Source: an uncultured Bacteroides sp.
Lineage (GTDB): Bacteria; Bacteroidota; Bacteroidia; Bacteroidales; Bacteroidaceae
Direction: 5' to 3'
Length of the DNA stretch: 64,000 nt
NCBI RefSeq assembly: GCF_963675905.1
Contig: NZ_OY780936.1
Coordinates: 3,047,946-3,111,945, forward strand
The notes under the pieces were generated by a model. The model was not told the origin of the DNA, searched no databases, and saw only the letters and a program-made list of their open reading frames with translations. Of the stretch, positions 46,915-55,018 are shown piece after piece. The position numbers and the translations under genes were made by a program. Position 1 is the first letter of the stretch. Every line of letters starts with the position of its first letter.

Positions 46915-48383
46915 ATGAAAATGACATCATTTTCAAAAGCCGTAACTTTATTATGTACAACTTTGTTATTTGCATGTAGCGAAGTAGATGACTTGAATTT
47001 GAATAATGAATTTGCAAAAGAGCGAGAGGTTTCATGCCAAGTTGAAGAAGAAACATTTGTTCCCTTAGAGAAGGCTACGAAAGTTGCCAGCTTGTTTTTC
47101 AGCAAGCTAACCAGAAGTGATGTTATAACAAGAAGTGGAAGTCTTTCCGTTGAAACATTAAGCGAAAGCGGTAATCCTTTGATGTATGTCACAAATTATC
47201 CGGGTGGGGGATTTGTTATCATGGGGGCTACAAAAAATTATTATCCGGTTCTGGCCTATTCAGACAAGGGCTCTTTTGAGGTAACAGATGAAATAAAAGG
47301 TGTGTCTGACTGGTTGGAAGAAACGAAAAAGGCAGTCAAAAAAAGTGATACTCTGAATGATACAATAAGGTCTACAATGCAAAATCTCTGGCACAGTTAC
47401 GAAACGGCAGACACTCTTTCGTCACGTGCAATCCGGAAAGCGCGAACCAGAAGTTCATACAGCAGCGGACAAATAGCTTGTTGGAACAAGTGTGACGAAC
47501 TCCAGATGCAATATGGGAGCGAAGGTTGAAACTTTATACCCTTGTCTGACTCCCAACAGGTCTTTGACAACGCCGGATTCAATGGGGTGTAGATGATATA
47601 TGCTATGGCGCAAATTTCAACAGTTCACCAATCAATTGTTCAATTGTTGCTTATAAAGACATCTATAAGCACGAACAAGTTGGGCCTTTACTATCCACGC
47701 AATGGCATCAGAATGCGCCTTTCAACAACTTGTGCGGCGGCAAACCCGCCGGTTGTGGGCCTATAGCAGTGGCCCAAGTCATGAAGTATTATCAGTATCC
47801 TCACTCGTTCGTATTGAATGGTTATGCTTTCAACTGGAACACTATCCCCGAAGATTCACAATCAAACTCAGACCAAGATGCTCTGGTAAAGCTTGTCGCC
47901 AGTTTTACAAATACACACTATGATTCTTTCGGTTCTTGGACTACTCCCGATGATATGAAAGACGGTATCAGAAGTTTGGGCTACAATGTTACAAAAGCCA
48001 GCCATAACTTCGAGAAAGTAGAGACTGAACTCTTCAGAAACAGACCCGTTATAATGGGAGGCAATGATGATAATGTTCCTCTCCCCGAACCTTTAGATTA
48101 TATTGGTAGTAGCCACTATTGGGTTTGCGATGGTGCACACAGGATAACTACAAACCAGATGTACTATTTTACAATATGGCAACCCAACGGAAACGGGACT
48201 TTCACTACGGGCTGGCATTCGATGGATTCTCCGGGCGTATTGGGCGGACTAGTTTATTTGTATTTCCATATGAACTGGGGATGGAATGGAAATCACGATG
48301 GATGGTTTGCTTTCGAGAGTGCAAACTCAGGTAATGGTGATTTCGAACATTCAAGACTGGACTTTTATATTACTAAACCATAA
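46915..48383 (+). pseudogene. Broken C10-family (streptopain-like) cysteine protease, lipoprotein
   Basis: The first part (46915-47529) starts with a lipoprotein signal (LLCTTLLFACSE) and a propeptide-like region (GGGFVIMGATKNYYPVLAYSD). It ends at TGA, 47527-47529. The frame continues past that stop to a TAG near 47590. Downstream, a different frame carries the mature enzyme: VGPLLSTQWHQNAPFNN, the active-site cysteine in AGCGPIAVAQVMKYY, the histidine in SSHYWVCDGAH and MNWGWNG. So one nonsense codon and one frameshift interrupt an otherwise complete gene of about 485 codons. The catalytic residues are intact, so the damage is recent or is sequencing error. Confidence 0.85.
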
Positions 48384-48388
48384 ATTTT

Positions 48389-48952
48389 ATGAGAAAGATA
48401 ATAATATCTGGCTTATTGATTTTGCTGTCAGTAACCGTTACTTCCTGTGATTTTCTTTTCAACCTTTTCCATACCCAATCTGATCTGGAAGAAAGTGATG
48501 TTTATAATCTAGCCTTGAGTTTTCAGGATGTCTCCGGCAAAGATTTGGTAAATGGGATTGAACTGAAGGATTACGCAACTGTAAACCTTAATGCATATAA
48601 CTTGGACATCATTGCTTCTGAACCACGTGAAAGTCGATATGATGACATGTTAGGAATAAAGAAATACAATGATGGCTATTGTTATTTGAAGAATAATCTT
48701 AGTGTATTTATAGGAGAAGATCGCCCCGAAGAGAGAAAGCTCACTTACAGGCTGCAATGCCCTCATTTGTTTGGAGATAATGATGTGCATTATATTGATA
48801 CCTACTGGGATATACCGAAAGATAAAAAAGGATTGGACTATTATGCCAAATGTACCCTCATCGAGTATGGAGGCAATAAGATAATTCCCCACATAGATGA
48901 AGACGAACAGTATTATGTAGCCACTGTCATACTAAATAATTCAAAAAAGTAA
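48389..48952 (+). CDS. Small lipoprotein of unknown function beside the C10 protease
   Basis: 187 residues with a lipoprotein signal (IISGLLILLSVTVTSC) and then a soluble domain rich in aromatic and acidic residues. I recognise no family. It starts 5 bases after the protease remnant, so the two formed an operon. In Bacteroides, C10 proteases are often encoded beside dedicated inhibitors, so an inhibitor is one possibility, but nothing in the sequence proves it. A good terminator follows. Confidence 0.7.
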   Translation: MRKIIISGLLILLSVTVTSCDFLFNLFHTQSDLEESDVYNLALSFQDVSGKDLVNGIELKDYATVNLNAYNLDIIASEPRESRYDDMLGIKKYNDGYCYLKNNLSVFIGEDRPEERKLTYRLQCPHLFGDNDVHYIDTYWDIPKDKKGLDYYAKCTLIEYGGNKIIPHIDEDEQYYVATVILNNSKK

Positions 48953-48992
48953 TAAAAGTAGGGTTATGTGATATTAAAATTAGTTTAGTTAT

Positions 48993-49034
48993 AAAAATTA
49001 GAAGATAGCTAAGTAGGGCTATCTCCTAATTTTT
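48993..49034 (+). terminator. Rho-independent terminator of the lipoprotein gene
   Basis: A 17-base stem (AAAAATTAG-AGATAGC with its complement, one mismatch) and 8-base loop end in a run of T residues. It is 40 bases past the stop. Confidence 0.85.
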
Positions 49035-49063
49035 ATGCATTACCAATCAAATACAAACTAGTA

Positions 49064-49304
49064 TTACACCTTCTCAACATAATCTCCATTAGCCTTTATA
49101 AGCACAATAAGCTTTTCAACTGCTTCTTCTTCAGGGATATTCTTTTCAATACATTCTTTCTTTTTGTACAGACTTATTCTGCCACGGCCGGCACCAACAT
49201 AACCATAATCGGCATCGGCCATTTCTCCCGGACCGTTAACGATGCAGCCCATAATACCTATTTTCAAACCGGTAAGATGACTGGTTGCTGCTTTTACTCG
49301 GGCT
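49064..49304 (-). pseudogene. Truncated second copy of the ispG 3' end
   Basis: About 80 in-frame codons match the C-terminus of the full IspG encoded at 51525-53369, including the iron-sulfur cysteine region [19 protein letters not shown]. The DNA match is 242 bp (49063-49304 against 51524-51765) without gaps. By my count there are 13 base differences, of which only one codon changes the protein (V for E in LIVLIKA). Homology stops abruptly at 49304. An ATG inside would give 67 residues, but the fragment cannot be functional alone. Confidence 0.9.
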
Positions 49305-49942
49305 GTCCAGTAAAACTTTAAAACACATAAAAAATCCGTTAAATCGCATATAAAAAAAAGTGGTTCGGAAAGTTTTTTTTAAAGTAAGCCCCCTAATCAA
49401 AAACAAGTTCTAATACGGGTTCAACATCTGAAAATTCATAATTGTCTTTTTGAAGAATATATTCCCAATTATTGTCATAAGTATAGTGGTTATTTTGCGA
49501 CAGTCGTAGTTATTATCCCATAGTCTGAATCATTTATCTTTTCTAGTATCTATTCTGCTGCTTAGCATAAACTAGAAGCAACATTCCATTCACAGCATTC
49601 CTTCAGAAAGTAGTTTATTAGTTATATCTTAATTTGAATTTGTTTGAAAATAATCACTTTAATAGTATTCAAAAGTTATTCTTTTTGCTACATTTGTAAG
49701 CAAATAATCAACACAATATAATAAATACACAATAGACAACAGCGGAAAACTGATTAAAAATAGTACTTGCAGAACAGAAACGTACTTGTCGATGGTTGTC
49801 AGAACAGATTAGTAAAAGTGAAAATACAGTTTCTCGATAGTATTCAAATAAAATACAGCCTTTTATTCAACTGTTATTTGAGATATAATTGAATAGAAAA
49901 TAGACGTTAGGGCTCTACTTAAATCAACCAAGGAATAGTATT
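49305..49942. other. Non-coding stretch inside the ispG-bounded cassette
   Basis: About 640 bases. The junction with the ispG fragment reads GGGCTGTCCAG, similar to the GGGCTGTCC ends of some Bacteroidota insertion sequences. On the minus strand a 38-codon open frame without a start (49509-49393) ends EFSDVEPVLELVFD and could be the tail of a lost gene. A -7 box TACATTTG (49689-49696) is the best promoter candidate for the AlbA/ATPase gene, implying a leader of about 240 bases. Short words such as CAGAACAGA and GTACTTG recur within 49770-49815. Confidence 0.4.
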
Positions 49943-51424
49943 ATGACAATAGAATATTTAAAACAGCTCATAGCCAACGATGAGCATCGTATGTTGGAGC
50001 TAAAGAAGAGTACTGGCGAGTTGAAAGACGGAATGCATACCGCATGTGCTTTTCTGAATACAGATGGTGGTTGGCTGATATTCGGTATTACTCCAAGTTC
50101 TCTAAAAATTTTGGGACAAGAGGTAACGGACAATACGCAAAGAGAAATCGCTCAAGCCTTAAGCGGATTGGAGCCTGCTGTCAATGTACGAGTGGAATAT
50201 GTTGATGTGCCTGATCGTCCCGGATGTCAAGTTGTGGCTATATACTTTGAAGCTTTTGTGTGGGGACGCCAGCCTTACACTTTTCATGGTTGCCCCTATT
50301 ATAAGGTTGAAAGTACAACCAAAGTAATGCCTCGTGATATGTTCGAAGAGCGATTAAAGGCCAACAAACCTCAATATTATGCGTGGGAACGACAGAAGGC
50401 AGACAGAGTTGGCATTAGTAATTTGAACGAAGAACGCATCCGTGGAGCAATCCGCTTGGGGGTGGAACGAGGTCGAATGATGGAATCTGTTATGACAGAA
50501 CCCCTTACAAAGGTGCTTGATAAGCTTCAACTACTAAGTGGAGATACTCCCAATAACGCAGCCGCAGCTCTTTTCTGTACAAACATCTATGAATATCCAC
50601 AGTTCCGGTTGCGTATGGCACGCTTCCGTGGAACAGATAAGAATGAGTTTATCGACAATCAGCGAGCTGAGGGTAATTTCTTCGACTTGCTTGATGCTGG
50701 TATGTCATTCTTCTTCAAACATCTTTCTCTCAGCGGCAAGATTGTAGGTTTTGTGCGCGAGGAGTATTTGGAAGTTCCTGCCGAAGCATTGCGTGAGGCT
50801 CTTATCAATGCGCTTTGCCATCGTCAATATGAGAAATCCAATCTTACGATTGGTATTGCCATCTATGATGACCGAATTGAAATAGAGAACCCTGGCATAT
50901 TGCCACCTCAACTAACCCCAGAGACAATAAAACAGCCGCATATCTCTTATCCCTACAATCCTATTATGGCTGATGTGCTTTTTAAAACTACATTCCTGGA
51001 AAACTGGGGCTCAGGTGCACAACGAATTATTGATGCGTGTAAGCAACAGAATGTACCAGAACCTGAGTGGAGAACGCAAGGAGGATTCGTAGTTGTGACG
51101 TTTAAAAGAGCAATTGGGAGTATTGAAAAACAAATCGTTGAACTGTCAAAGGATTCAAGTACAACCCAAGTACGACCCAAGTACGACCCAAGTACGGCCC
51201 AAGTTACCTTGTTAATTATAGCCATGAATGATGATTTTATGACAATCACAGACATGATGAAAGCATGTAACTTGAATAGCCGAAAGAGGTTTCGTGAAAA
51301 CTATGTAACTCCAGCATTGGACGATGGGGCTATAGAGCGCAAATATCCTGCTCAACCCAATCACCCTCATCAGCAATATCGTTTGACGAAGAAGGCTTTA
51401 GAATGGAAGAATGACCCAAAGTAA
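49943..51424 (+). CDS. AlbA_2 (Schlafen-like) / RecG-type ATP-binding protein
   Basis: 493 residues. An AlbA_2 domain spans about 10-130 (HRMLELKKSTGELKDGMHTA and NTDGGWLIFGITPSS). A GHKL-type ATP-binding domain of the kind found in RecG-like regulators spans about 270-395 (ALREALINALCHRQYE, ENPGILPP, WGSGAQRII). After a repeat-encoded linker at about 405-421 a winged-helix-like tail follows (TITDMMKACNLNSRKRFREN). Such proteins are putative transcriptional regulators or defence-associated ATPases; the role is not established. It is the only intact gene between the two ispG copies. Confidence 0.85.
   Translation: MTIEYLKQLIANDEHRMLELKKSTGELKDGMHTACAFLNTDGGWLIFGITPSSLKILGQEVTDNTQREIAQALSGLEPAVNVRVEYVDVPDRPGCQVVAIYFEAFVWGRQPYTFHGCPYYKVESTTKVMPRDMFEERLKANKPQYYAWERQKADRVGISNLNEERIRGAIRLGVERGRMMESVMTEPLTKVLDKLQLLSGDTPNNAAAALFCTNIYEYPQFRLRMARFRGTDKNEFIDNQRAEGNFFDLLDAGMSFFFKHLSLSGKIVGFVREEYLEVPAEALREALINALCHRQYEKSNLTIGIAIYDDRIEIENPGILPPQLTPETIKQPHISYPYNPIMADVLFKTTFLENWGSGAQRIIDACKQQNVPEPEWRTQGGFVVVTFKRAIGSIEKQIVELSKDSSTTQVRPKYDPSTAQVTLLIIAMNDDFMTITDMMKACNLNSRKRFRENYVTPALDDGAIERKYPAQPNHPHQQYRLTKKALEWKNDPK
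51157..51205 (+). repeat. 11-bp tandem repeat inside the AlbA/ATPase gene
   Basis: Four units read AAGTACAACCC, AAGTACGACCC, AAGTACGACCC and AAGTACGGCCC, then a partial fifth. Eleven is not a multiple of three, so gain or loss of one unit shifts the frame. The repeat contains no stop in any frame, and all frames give the same cyclic peptide (KYDPSTTQVRP type). It joins the ATPase domain to the C-terminal winged-helix-like tail. Confidence 0.9.
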
Positions 51425-51465
51425 ATAATCTTATCTATTGAATGATTTGAATACCCACTAAAAAA

Positions 51466-51502
51466 CAGAAGTGATACACTTTTACAAGTTGTACCACTTC
51501 TG
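51466..51502 (-). terminator. Rho-independent terminator of ispG
   Basis: On the minus strand CAGAAGTGGTACAAC pairs imperfectly with GTGTATCACTTCTG and runs into TTTTTTAG. It is about 25 bases past the ispG stop. It could also serve the ATPase gene from the other side. Confidence 0.75.
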
Positions 51503-51523
51503 CAATGACATTATATTTAAAGG

Positions 51524-51765
51524 ATTACACCTTCTCAACATAATCCCCATTAGCCTTTATAAGTTCAATAAGCTTTTCTACAGCTTCTTCTTCAGGGATA
51601 TTTTTTTCAATACATTCTTTCTTTTTGTATAGGCTTATTCTGCCACGACCGGCACCAACATAACCATAATCGGCATCGGCCATTTCTCCCGGACCGTTAA
51701 CGATGCAGCCCATAATACCAATTTTTAAACCGGTAAGGTGACTGGTTGCTGCTTTTACACGGGCT
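51524..51765. repeat. 242-bp direct repeat, copy within intact ispG
   Basis: This is the 3' end of the full ispG gene plus its stop. It is repeated in the same orientation at 49063-49304 with about 95% identity by hand count. Confidence 0.9.
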
Positions 51766-53369
51766 ATGGTAGATTGCAGATCAAAAAGTGTTCGTCCGCA
51801 TCCTGGGCATGATATATATTCGGTTTTACTTGTGCGAATACGTCCGGCCTGCAAAATTCCGAATGCAATGGCATCGACTACTGAATGACTTAACTCTCCT
51901 TGATTAAATATAAAGATACCATCGCAAAAGCCATCAAATACAAGTGCTCCCATGTCGGCAGCAGACTTTATCTGCAAGTCTTCTGAATCGTTTTCGGTAT
52001 AGTATTGGAAGAATACAACCGGATGTTCGCAGCCTGCCGACATTAACTGATGTACCAATGCACGATGCTCGCCTAACTTGTTCTGATGGTTGCTCTGAGA
52101 AATGATAACAACGTTTTTCATTTCTTTCAGTTCTTCTGCTAGTTCTTCCGTTAATGCCATAAATGGAAGGAAAAGGAAGTTAAGCTCTGCTTCCGATTTT
52201 CGGAGTGCGTCAATGCTATTAAAATTAAATGCTGGATAGGTATTTTCTTCTCCTTTCCACACATCGCCATCCAATATATAACCAACTTCCGAGATAGATT
52301 TAGCCGGAAGTTCACGGCCTGCATAAATATAATCGGGGGTAAACAAAGGATTATAGTCTGTTTTGCCATCAAAATGCTCGGCAATTACCACAGGAAGGTT
52401 ATCTCCACCAATGTTCTTTACAGCAAAGGTTTTTCGTCTTGAAGGAGAAAGGTAATCAAATTCCGAAGCTGCAATGCCCGGTATATACTGATGGTCGGCT
52501 CTTGCTGCAACATAATCAACAAGTTTGCGGGCTACCGGTATTTCGTATTCGGGATCTTCACTAAGAGATACACGGATAGTATCACCAATACCATCTGACA
52601 ATAGTGCACCAATTCCCAAAGCAGATTTTATTCTTCCGTCTTCACCATCTCCAGCTTCAGTTACTCCAAGGTGTAGTGGGAAGTTCATTCCTTCTTTCTC
52701 CATGGTAGCAACTAAAAGACGAACGGTTCTTACCATTACAACCGTATTGGATGCTTTTATGGAGATAACAACAGCAGTAAAGTTCTCTTCTACACAAATA
52801 CGTAGAAATTCCATACACGATTCAACTATACCTTCGGGAGTATCACCGTAGCGGCTCATAATACGGTCTGATAAAGATCCGTGATTAACGCCTATGCGGA
52901 TTGCAGTATAATTTTCCTTGCAGATATTCAGGAAAGGAACAAAACGATCGCGTATTTTTTGTAATTCCAAAGCATATTCCTCATCAGTGTACTCTAGTTT
53001 CTTAAAAGTACGTGCAGCATCCACATAATTACCTGGATTGATCCTTACCTTCTCGGCATATTGTGCTGCCACGTCGGCCACTTTAGGATTGAAATGAACA
53101 TCGGCTACCAAAGGAACCATATATCCTGCTTGTCTTAAAGCGATATTTATATTCATCAGATTCTCAGCCTCCTTTATACCTTGAGTGGTAAGGCGGACAT
53201 ACTCACCTCCGGCATCGACAATTCTCTTTGCCTGAGCCACACATGCTTCCGTGTCTTGTGTGGAAGTATTTGTCATTGACTGTATGCGGATAGGATTTTT
53301 ATCTCCAAGAGAAGTTCCTCCTATATTAACAACTGATGATTCACGACGGGAATAATTAAAATAGTCCAT
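51525..53369 (-). CDS. ispG: 4-hydroxy-3-methylbut-2-enyl diphosphate synthase (long form)
   Basis: 614 residues. IspG reduces methylerythritol cyclodiphosphate to HMBPP in the MEP isoprenoid pathway with a 4Fe-4S cluster. The N-terminal TIM-barrel part shows PIRIQSMTNTSTQDTEACVAQ-like sequence (first 20 residues cited loosely), VPLVADVHFNPKVA and RIGVNHGSLSDRIM. Cluster cysteines are in SCPGCGRTLFDLQ and [13 protein letters not shown]. The protein is much longer than the E. coli form (about 370) because of an inserted domain of roughly 200 residues, as in plants and other Bacteroidota. Its 3' 242 bp are duplicated at 49063. It follows purE. Confidence 0.96.
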   Translation of the reverse strand: MDYFNYSRRESSVVNIGGTSLGDKNPIRIQSMTNTSTQDTEACVAQAKRIVDAGGEYVRLTTQGIKEAENLMNINIALRQAGYMVPLVADVHFNPKVADVAAQYAEKVRINPGNYVDAARTFKKLEYTDEEYALELQKIRDRFVPFLNICKENYTAIRIGVNHGSLSDRIMSRYGDTPEGIVESCMEFLRICVEENFTAVVISIKASNTVVMVRTVRLLVATMEKEGMNFPLHLGVTEAGDGEDGRIKSALGIGALLSDGIGDTIRVSLSEDPEYEIPVARKLVDYVAARADHQYIPGIAASEFDYLSPSRRKTFAVKNIGGDNLPVVIAEHFDGKTDYNPLFTPDYIYAGRELPAKSISEVGYILDGDVWKGEENTYPAFNFNSIDALRKSEAELNFLFLPFMALTEELAEELKEMKNVVIISQSNHQNKLGEHRALVHQLMSAGCEHPVVFFQYYTENDSEDLQIKSAADMGALVFDGFCDGIFIFNQGELSHSVVDAIAFGILQAGRIRTSKTEYISCPGCGRTLFDLQSTIARVKAATSHLTGLKIGIMGCIVNGPGEMADADYGYVGAGRGRISLYKKKECIEKNIPEEEAVEKLIELIKANGDYVEKV

Positions 53370-53398
53370 CTTTAGTCTGGTTAGGGGTTAATAGCCAA

Positions 53399-53438
53399 CA
53401 TGCCAACAGAAACCACTAAAATGGTTTCTGTTGGCATG
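53399..53438. repeat. Strong hairpin between purE and ispG
   Basis: Perfect 17-bp arms CATGCCAACAGAAACCA and TGGTTTCTGTTGGCATG have a 6-base loop. On the minus strand no U-run follows, so it may be an attenuating or processing structure between purE and ispG rather than a simple terminator. Confidence 0.75.
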
Positions 53439-53455
53439 CCGGTTTACAAATTCAA

Positions 53456-53962
53456 TTAATTAGTTTTAAACTGATACTTAACTTCCTTCAGCTCTTCATT
53501 GGCTTTTACAATTTTCTTCTTTAAGCCTTCTTTATAAGCTGCAAGTTTCAATTCAAGATCCTTATCAGAAAGAGCGATCATCTGAACGGCTAGAATTGCT
53601 GCGTTAAGAGCACCGTTAATACCCACAGTTGCAACTGGAATTCCCGGAGGCATCTGAACAATAGCCAACAAGGCATCCATTCCCTCCAATGTAGACTTTA
53701 TGGGAACACCAATCACAGGTATAGTTGTAGACGCTGCAATAACACCCGGAAGATGGGCTGCCATACCTGCGGCTGCAATAATAACCTGAATTCCACGCTC
53801 TTTTGCGTTCTTTGAAAATTCTTCTACGGCTTCGGGAGTACGGTGTGCAGATAATGCGTTTATTTCAAAAGGCACTTCCATATCATTCAGGAAAGCTGCT
53901 GCTTTATCCATAACCGGCAGATCTGAGGTACTGCCCATAATAATACTTACTACTGGAGTCAT
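53456..53962 (-). CDS. purE: N5-carboxyaminoimidazole ribonucleotide mutase
   Basis: 168 residues. The class I PurE motifs IMGSTSDLPVM at the start and SAHRTPEAVEEF with the catalytic histidine are clear, followed by AAAGMAAHLPGVIA. The enzyme moves the carboxyl group to make CAIR in purine synthesis. It is 8 bases after gcvH in a minus-strand row. PurK is not in this window. Confidence 0.96.
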   Translation of the reverse strand: MTPVVSIIMGSTSDLPVMDKAAAFLNDMEVPFEINALSAHRTPEAVEEFSKNAKERGIQVIIAAAGMAAHLPGVIAASTTIPVIGVPIKSTLEGMDALLAIVQMPPGIPVATVGINGALNAAILAVQMIALSDKDLELKLAAYKEGLKKKIVKANEELKEVKYQFKTN

Positions 53963-53970
53963 AATTTTAT

Positions 53971-54351
53971 TTATTCATTAATTAAGTTACGATATGCTGA
54001 CGCATCAAGTAATGAGTCGAACTCAGACAGATCTGATGGCTTTATCTTAATAATCCATCCTTTATCATACGGTTCAGAGTTTACTAATTCAGGATTATCT
54101 TCCAAAGATTCGTTCATTTCAACAATTTCACCGGAAACTGGAAGGAATAAATCTGAAATAGTTTTCACTACTTCAATTGTTCCAAATACTTCTCCTTGAG
54201 CTAGGGTATCGCCTACACTTGGTATATCAACAAAAACAATGTCACCCAATTGTTCTTGTGCATAGTCTGTTATACCTACGTAAGCAAATTCTCCATCTAA
54301 ACGAATCCATTCGTGTTCGTTTGTGTACTTCAATTGTTCTGGAAAGTTCAT
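53971..54351 (-). CDS. gcvH: Glycine cleavage system H protein
   Basis: 126 residues starting MNFPEQLKYTNEHEWIRL. The lipoyl lysine is in GTIEVVKTISDLFLPVSG, near residue 63. H protein carries the methylamine intermediate between the P, T and L proteins. Neither P nor T is nearby. A TTG two codons upstream is a less likely start. It lies 26 bases after the PAP2-like gene. Confidence 0.96.
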   Translation of the reverse strand: MNFPEQLKYTNEHEWIRLDGEFAYVGITDYAQEQLGDIVFVDIPSVGDTLAQGEVFGTIEVVKTISDLFLPVSGEIVEMNESLEDNPELVNSEPYDKGWIIKIKPSDLSEFDSLLDASAYRNLINE

Positions 54352-54377
54352 AAGCAATGTTTTTTATAGTTATATAA

Positions 54378-54998
54378 TTAAAGATATAAGATTCCTAATA
54401 TAGCACAGACAGCTCCTACCATAAAACCGGTCAAGACCTCAGGTAAAGTGTGATGCCTCAATATAATGCGAGCCGACCCTAATACTCCTGCCAATAAGAT
54501 AAACAGGCTTAACCAAATGGTAGGATTATAATTAAACAGAAAGCTAAATGCTATTAATCCTCCAATAACGCCTCCTATAGCAGTCATGTGTTCACTGATC
54601 TTCCATTTTATATTCACAACAATACAAATAACCATAGCCATAAGTGTTGCAAGTATAATTCCTGTCATATATCTGGGAAGGCCTATTCTTATCATCATTA
54701 CCAGACAAGAGACATAACAGATAATGGTTAACAGATAAGGAACAAAACGCTTTTTCCTGTCTCTGAATGCACCAAATCCCCACCCGTTGATTTTCCTGAA
54801 AAAGAAAATGGCTATCATTGGCAACAGAATAGTAAAAGCGTATACAATTCCCAGCACAATAAACCTATAGGTTAAAGGGAGCATGCTCAGATAAGAGCAG
54901 AAAAATAAAACAAGGAACGCTAAAAATGGTACAACAAAAGGATTAAATATAGCAGATATAATTTTTGCTACTTTTATAACTTTATCATTATCTCTCAT
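54378..54998 (-). CDS. PAP2-like membrane phosphatase
   Basis: 206 residues with about six membrane segments. Degenerate PAP2 motifs can be seen: RDRKKRFVP (motif 1), a SEH in place of PSGH, and ARIILRHHTLPEVLTGF resembling SR-x5-H-x3-D. Such enzymes dephosphorylate lipid phosphates such as undecaprenyl pyrophosphate. The weak motif 2 leaves activity uncertain. It sits between rpoN and gcvH in a row with short gaps, probably one transcript. Confidence 0.75.
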   Translation of the reverse strand: MRDNDKVIKVAKIISAIFNPFVVPFLAFLVLFFCSYLSMLPLTYRFIVLGIVYAFTILLPMIAIFFFRKINGWGFGAFRDRKKRFVPYLLTIICYVSCLVMMIRIGLPRYMTGIILATLMAMVICIVVNIKWKISEHMTAIGGVIGGLIAFSFLFNYNPTIWLSLFILLAGVLGSARIILRHHTLPEVLTGFMVGAVCAILGILYL

Positions 54999-55018
54999 TA
55001 CATCAATCTGTTTAATAT

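Noticed and set aside
46915-48383. Programmed stop readthrough plus frameshift in the C10 protease gene
   Set aside because: Two independent events within about 70 bases would be needed, and there is no slippery heptamer or other recoding signal. Mutation or sequencing error is simpler.
49943-51424. Prophage or integrative element with its own integrase
   Set aside because: No integrase, transposase, phage structural or mobilisation gene is visible between the two ispG copies. Only the ATPase gene is intact.
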